Program-made: the position numbers and the translations under genes
Notes under the pieces: generated by a model
What the model saw: only the letters and a program-made list of their open reading frames with translations
Database searches by the model: none
What the model was told of the DNA's origin: nothing
In this document: one piece after another, positions 61,401-64,000 of the stretch
How positions within the stretch are numbered: the first letter of the stretch is position 1
Layout of the letters: every line of letters begins with the position of its first letter
Assembly (NCBI RefSeq): GCF_017312485.1
Contig: NZ_BMBA01000002.1
Span: 554,287-618,286, forward strand
Length of the DNA: 64,000 nt
Direction: 5' to 3'
From: Clostridium zeae
GTDB lineage: Bacteria > Bacillota > Clostridia > Clostridiales > Clostridiaceae

Positions 61401-62961
61401 GTGGATTAGTAACCTGAGCAAATAATTGTTTGAAATAATTATATAATAACTGTGGTCTATCACTTAAAACTGCAAGTGGTGTATCAACTCCCATAGATAC
61501 TAGTGGATCATCTGCATTTACACACATAGGAGTTATTGTAGATGTAACATCTTCATAAGTGTATCCAAAAGCCTTTTGTAATCTAACTAATTTAGCTTCC
61601 TCTAATTTCTCTTCAGATACAGTAACTTCTGGTATTTCTCTAAGCTTCAGCAAATTATCCTTAACCCAAGTTCCATATGGTTTTAAAGTAGAATAATTTT
61701 TCTTTAAATCATTGTCATCTATAAGCTCACCATTAACTGTATCAACAAGAAGCATTCTACCTGGTGTAAGTCTGCCCTTATACTTTACATTTTCACTTTC
61801 AACATTCATAACTCCAACTTCAGATGATAGGATTAGGTAATCATCTTTAGTTACATAATATCTTGAAGGTCTGAGACCATTTCTATCTAAAGTTGCTCCT
61901 AGTATATCTCCATCAGTAAATGCTATTGCAGCAGGTCCATCCCAAGGTTCCATCATTGTTGAATTATATTCATAGAAGGATTTCTTATCTTTATCCATTT
62001 CATGATTCTTGCTCCAAGGCTCTGGTATAAGCATCATCATTATGTGAGGAAGAGTTCTTCCATTCATATATAGAAACTCTATTGTGTTATCAAGCATTGA
62101 AGAATCTGAACCATTTTTATTGATTACTGGAAGGACTTTATTTAGTTCATTTCCAAATATATCTGACTTAAGTTCTGATTCTCTTGCGTTCATCCAATTT
62201 ACATTACCTCTAATAGTGTTAATTTCACCATTATGAATGATGTATCTATTAGGATGTGCTCTCTCCCAGCTTGGGAAAGTGTTTGTACTAAATCTAGAGT
62301 GAACAAGAGCTATAGCTGTATCCATCAATTCATTTTGTAAATCCGGATAAAATTTTTCTACCTGAACTGCCGTAAGCATTCCCTTGTAAACTAAAGTTTT
62401 TGAGGAAAGACTAGCAACATATGCCTCTACTGCTTCTTTTTCAAATAATCTTCTAATTACATAAAGTTCTCTTTCAAAAGTCTTTGAATCGAAGTTATCA
62501 CTATTTGAAGCAACAAAGCCCTGCATTATAAAAGGCATTGCTTCTCTAGATGCGTCTCCTAAATCCTCTGGATTAACAGGAACTTCTCTCCATCCCAAAA
62601 AGCAATGCCCTTCATTAAGAACAATATTTTCAAAAAGCGCCTTTGCTTTTTCTCTCTTTTCTTTATTTTTTGATAAGAAGAACATTCCTACACCGTAGTG
62701 TCCTTCCTTTGGTAATTCAAACTCACATACTCTTGTAAAGAAATTGTGCGATACTTGAATCAATATTCCTGCTCCATCTCCTACATTAGGATCAGCACCA
62801 GCGCCCCCTCTGTGCTCTAACTTAACAAGAATATCTAAGGCATCCTTTACGATAGCATGGTTCTTTTTGCCTTTAATATGTGCGATTGCCCCAATACCAC
62901 AGGCATCTTTTTCAAAACTTGGATCATACATCCCTTGCTCTTTCGGAAAGTTACAAAACAT
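58426..62961 (-). CDS. gltB: Glutamate synthase large subunit
   Basis: Makes two glutamates from glutamine and 2-oxoglutarate. 1511 residues, full length: class II glutamine amidotransferase domain with nucleophile Cys21 (ACGIGAIAHI), meaning a 20-residue leader must be removed; central domain; FMN-binding synthase domain with SGYDGGTGASPRTS and the [3Fe-4S] motif CVMMRVCNLDTCPVG; and the C-terminal GXGXG beta-helix domain (LEGDANDYIGKGLSGGKI). AAAGGGGG precedes the ATG. Ends with gltD downstream. Confidence 0.96.
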   Translation of the reverse strand: MFCNFPKEQGMYDPSFEKDACGIGAIAHIKGKKNHAIVKDALDILVKLEHRGGAGADPNVGDGAGILIQVSHNFFTRVCEFELPKEGHYGVGMFFLSKNKEKREKAKALFENIVLNEGHCFLGWREVPVNPEDLGDASREAMPFIMQGFVASNSDNFDSKTFERELYVIRRLFEKEAVEAYVASLSSKTLVYKGMLTAVQVEKFYPDLQNELMDTAIALVHSRFSTNTFPSWERAHPNRYIIHNGEINTIRGNVNWMNARESELKSDIFGNELNKVLPVINKNGSDSSMLDNTIEFLYMNGRTLPHIMMMLIPEPWSKNHEMDKDKKSFYEYNSTMMEPWDGPAAIAFTDGDILGATLDRNGLRPSRYYVTKDDYLILSSEVGVMNVESENVKYKGRLTPGRMLLVDTVNGELIDDNDLKKNYSTLKPYGTWVKDNLLKLREIPEVTVSEEKLEEAKLVRLQKAFGYTYEDVTSTITPMCVNADDPLVSMGVDTPLAVLSDRPQLLYNYFKQLFAQVTNPPIDAIREEIVTSMRVYLGAESNILSEGEDNCRRVKLDNPILSNKDFNKVLSIENKGFKNVVIPTVFNKSEEEGNLEKALESILIKADEAIEDGTSIIVLSDKTVDENNVPIPTLLAVSALHHHLVDEAKRTKVSIVVESGEPREIHHFALLLGFGANAINPYMAYESIRTLVEEGTVDLSFDKAVYNYNKGALKGIVKVISKMGISTIQSYNGAQIFEAIGISKEVVDKYFALTPSRIEGIDLLDIEKEAVIRHTQGFDARLIDFTLDSEGAHKFRSNKEEHLYNPLTIHKLQNACKTGNYKEFKEYTSLVSNEKNNLTLRSLLDLNLDNESISIDEVESVESIVKRFKTGAMSYGSISKEAHECLAIAMNRIGGRSNTGEGGEERERFVVDENGDLRSSAIKQIASGRFGVTSEYLVDAKEIQIKMAQGAKPGEGGQLPATKVYPWVAKARHSTTGVGLISPPPHHDIYSIEDLAELIYDLKNVNSRARVSVKLVSEAGVGTVAAGVAKGGADVILISGYDGGTGASPRTSIKHAGLPWELGLAEVHQTLILNGLRERVVIETDGKLMSGKDVAIAALLGAEEFGFATAPLVVMGCVMMRVCNLDTCPVGIATQNEELRKRFKGKPEHVINFMHFIAEELREYMARLGFRTIDEMIGRTDKLVQRSIGGWKAKKVDLSRLLFNPEVPHDRIYKYQASYDHKLYNVLDSKVLVPNSLDALEGKSNVKLEVNVGNTDRVFGTILGSEITKRYGEKGLPEDTIWVKTKGAGGQSFGAFIPNGLTLELEGDANDYIGKGLSGGKIIVYEPDTVTLNPTENILIGNVALYGATSGKAFIRGVAGERFGVRNSGATAVVEGVGDHGCEYMTGGTVVILGPVGRNFAAGMSGGVVYILDSEGTKRKNINESMVHIEELDSSDEKDLLSLLEEHEKYTASAEAKKIASNFEEYKKGFIKVMPKDYKNITTLIKEYVASGASKEDAERMAFDVIKGVRK

Positions 62962-63580
62962 AGCCAGTCCCCCTTTAATATTACTTTTGCTATATTAGAT
63001 AAAATTGCTACATTTACTCAATAAACAATTCTTAATTCTATCATTTAAGTATTTTTATATCTCATAAATATATAATTTTTATTTCAATACAACATATCTC
63101 TTATATTATTTTTTATTATGGTAAATTTAATATACCATATGATTCATTTAAAGATGTAAAAAAATTTATATTGTGAAATAATAATATCACTAAAGTGTCA
63201 AAAAAATCAATATAATAATTAAATTTTATAAGAAAATATTAAAATTATGCAATAAAATCATAAACAAACTTCACTTTTATTACAATATACGTAATTCAAC
63301 TCCTTTTGATACTAAAAACTGTAAATTGCAATTTTGCTTACCAATACTTTCAAAATCAAGTTAATAAATTATTTCAAAACATGAAAACCATTTCTAGTGA
63401 TGTACTACTTCTATAAGAAATATATTTTAAAATTCTCTCACAAAATTGTAAATCCACGAAACTATTTAGCCCTTTAAATTGAAATATTCAAAAGTTACAA
63501 TTATAGATTAGTTTATATGAATATATATCTATGATAAAATGATATATAAATATTTATTAACACTTCACGAGGTGATATAT
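62962..63580. other. 620-bp divergent intergenic region between gltB and Crp/Fnr gene
   Basis: Very AT-rich, no frame of note. A TTGACA on the minus strand (63201-63196) and TGTGAAATAATAATATCACT (63173-63192, TGTGA/TCACT ends) are visible but do not form a well-spaced promoter or a standard Crp/Fnr site. On the plus strand TTGAAA at about 63479 with TATAGA 17 bp on is a weak promoter candidate for the Crp/Fnr gene. Confidence 0.4.
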
Positions 63581-64000
63581 TTGAATAAAATTCAATGTGA
63601 AAGTTGTAAAACCAAACTTTGTGCTAGCAAAGTTCCCATATTTGCATCACTTGACAGAGATCATTTATCTAAGGTTGTTTCTAAAATAAGTCACCTTAGC
63701 TTTAATAAAGGTGAAGCAATTTGTGTTGAAGGAGATCTTTCTAACTCTTTAGTAATTATAAATCAAGGTCAGGTAAAACTCACAAAGGTCACAAAAGAGG
63801 GAAAGGAACAAATAATACGAGTTTTATCTCCAGGTGATTTTTTCGGAGAACTTAGCCTCTTTAATGAAAAAGAGAAATACAATTTCTCTGCATACGCTCT
63901 ATCTTCAGTAAAAATATGTTCTTTAAGTAAAGAGGCAATGCACACTATACTTATAGAAAATCCTGAAATATCAGTAAAAATATTGACTGAAGTTTCTAAA
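63581..64000 (+). CDS. Crp/Fnr-family regulator, N-terminal 140 codons (cut by window edge)
   Basis: Starts at TTG 63581 after CGAGGTGATATAT. The visible part begins MNKIQCESCKTKLCASK, with Cys6, Cys9 and Cys14, followed by a cyclic-nucleotide-type beta-roll (LSFNKGEAICVEGDLSNSL, GQVKLTKVTKEGKEQIIRVLSPGDFFGELSLF). The Cys cluster resembles FNR-like redox or iron-sulfur sensing proteins. The DNA-binding domain lies beyond the right edge. Divergent from gltB. Confidence 0.88.
   Translation, partial: MNKIQCESCKTKLCASKVPIFASLDRDHLSKVVSKISHLSFNKGEAICVEGDLSNSLVIINQGQVKLTKVTKEGKEQIIRVLSPGDFFGELSLFNEKEKYNFSAYALSSVKICSLSKEAMHTILIENPEISVKILTEVSK

Noticed and set aside
63173-63192. Crp-type site TGTGA...TCACT upstream of gltB
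   Set aside because: The 10-bp spacing does not fit the usual 6-bp spacer, and AT-rich chance matches are expected.

Overview
The window is about 64 kb of very AT-rich DNA with compact, mostly leftward (minus-strand) operons, strong GGAGG ribosome-binding sites and many hairpin-plus-T-run terminators. Gene content (pyrophosphate-type phosphofructokinase, HydF for [FeFe]-hydrogenase, TrpP behind a tRNA-Trp T-box, hemerythrin, YesM/YesN sugar sensing, NADPH-type GltBD) fits a saccharolytic anaerobic Firmicute, most likely a Clostridium. I see no rRNA, tRNA, CRISPR array, transposase or prophage.

Layout. 1-1.9 kb: start of a fatty-acid synthesis operon (MarR/FabT-like repressor, fabH, acpP running off the left edge) with a clear promoter and a 13-bp palindromic operator. 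2-6.3 kb: Fur-family regulator, mntP manganese exporter, pfp, a lone class V aminotransferase. 6.4-14.7 kb: a structured repeat, a heptad-repeat protein, a MacAB-like export system, an ABC-F ATPase, dut, and a His-rich/Cys-rich surface-type protein. 14.8-20.1 kb: maltodextrin locus (GH13 enzyme plus MalEFG-like importer) with a consensus promoter and a LacI/MalR-type operator. 20.4-26.8 kb: wall-remodelling genes (two polysaccharide deacetylases, two amidases) with a hemerythrin pair. 27-29.4 kb: trp T-box, trpP, MATE pump. 29.5-33.2 kb: GGDEF-EAL protein, two small genes, an unidentified structured RNA candidate, fRMsr. 33.4-36.5 kb: adenosine deaminase and an OmpR-type two-component system. 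36.7-41.8 kb: hydF-aspA-HxlR operon, divergent flavoprotein, nudC. 42-54 kb: rhamnose catabolism (rhaDAB) with a truncated fucO remnant, a ChvE-type sugar ABC importer, and a binding-protein/YesM/YesN sensor. 54.3-63 kb: CBS protein, AraC regulator, zinc-ribbon/DUF2085 pair, gltD-gltB. The right edge holds the start of a Crp/Fnr regulator.

The rhamnose region reads as one functional unit: an extracytoplasmic sugar-binding sensor passes its signal to YesM and YesN, which probably activate the importer promoter (two GTAAAAAC direct repeats precede it); imported sugar then goes through RhaB, RhaA and RhaD. The last step, lactaldehyde reduction, is broken locally because fucO is reduced to 35 codons. 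The maltodextrin locus similarly joins an importer to an intracellular amylase.

The most unusual signals are non-coding. (1) A repeat of about 230 bp folds into a long imperfect hairpin; two full copies differ by several paired, compensatory substitutions, and three partial copies or ends are scattered about. (2) A second family of about 100 bp with terminal inverted repeats is present as two full and two internally deleted copies, all next to gene ends. (3) A structured RNA candidate lies at 32350-32660 and ends in a perfect 48-bp palindrome. All functional calls are from reading the sequence and family knowledge; no database search was run.
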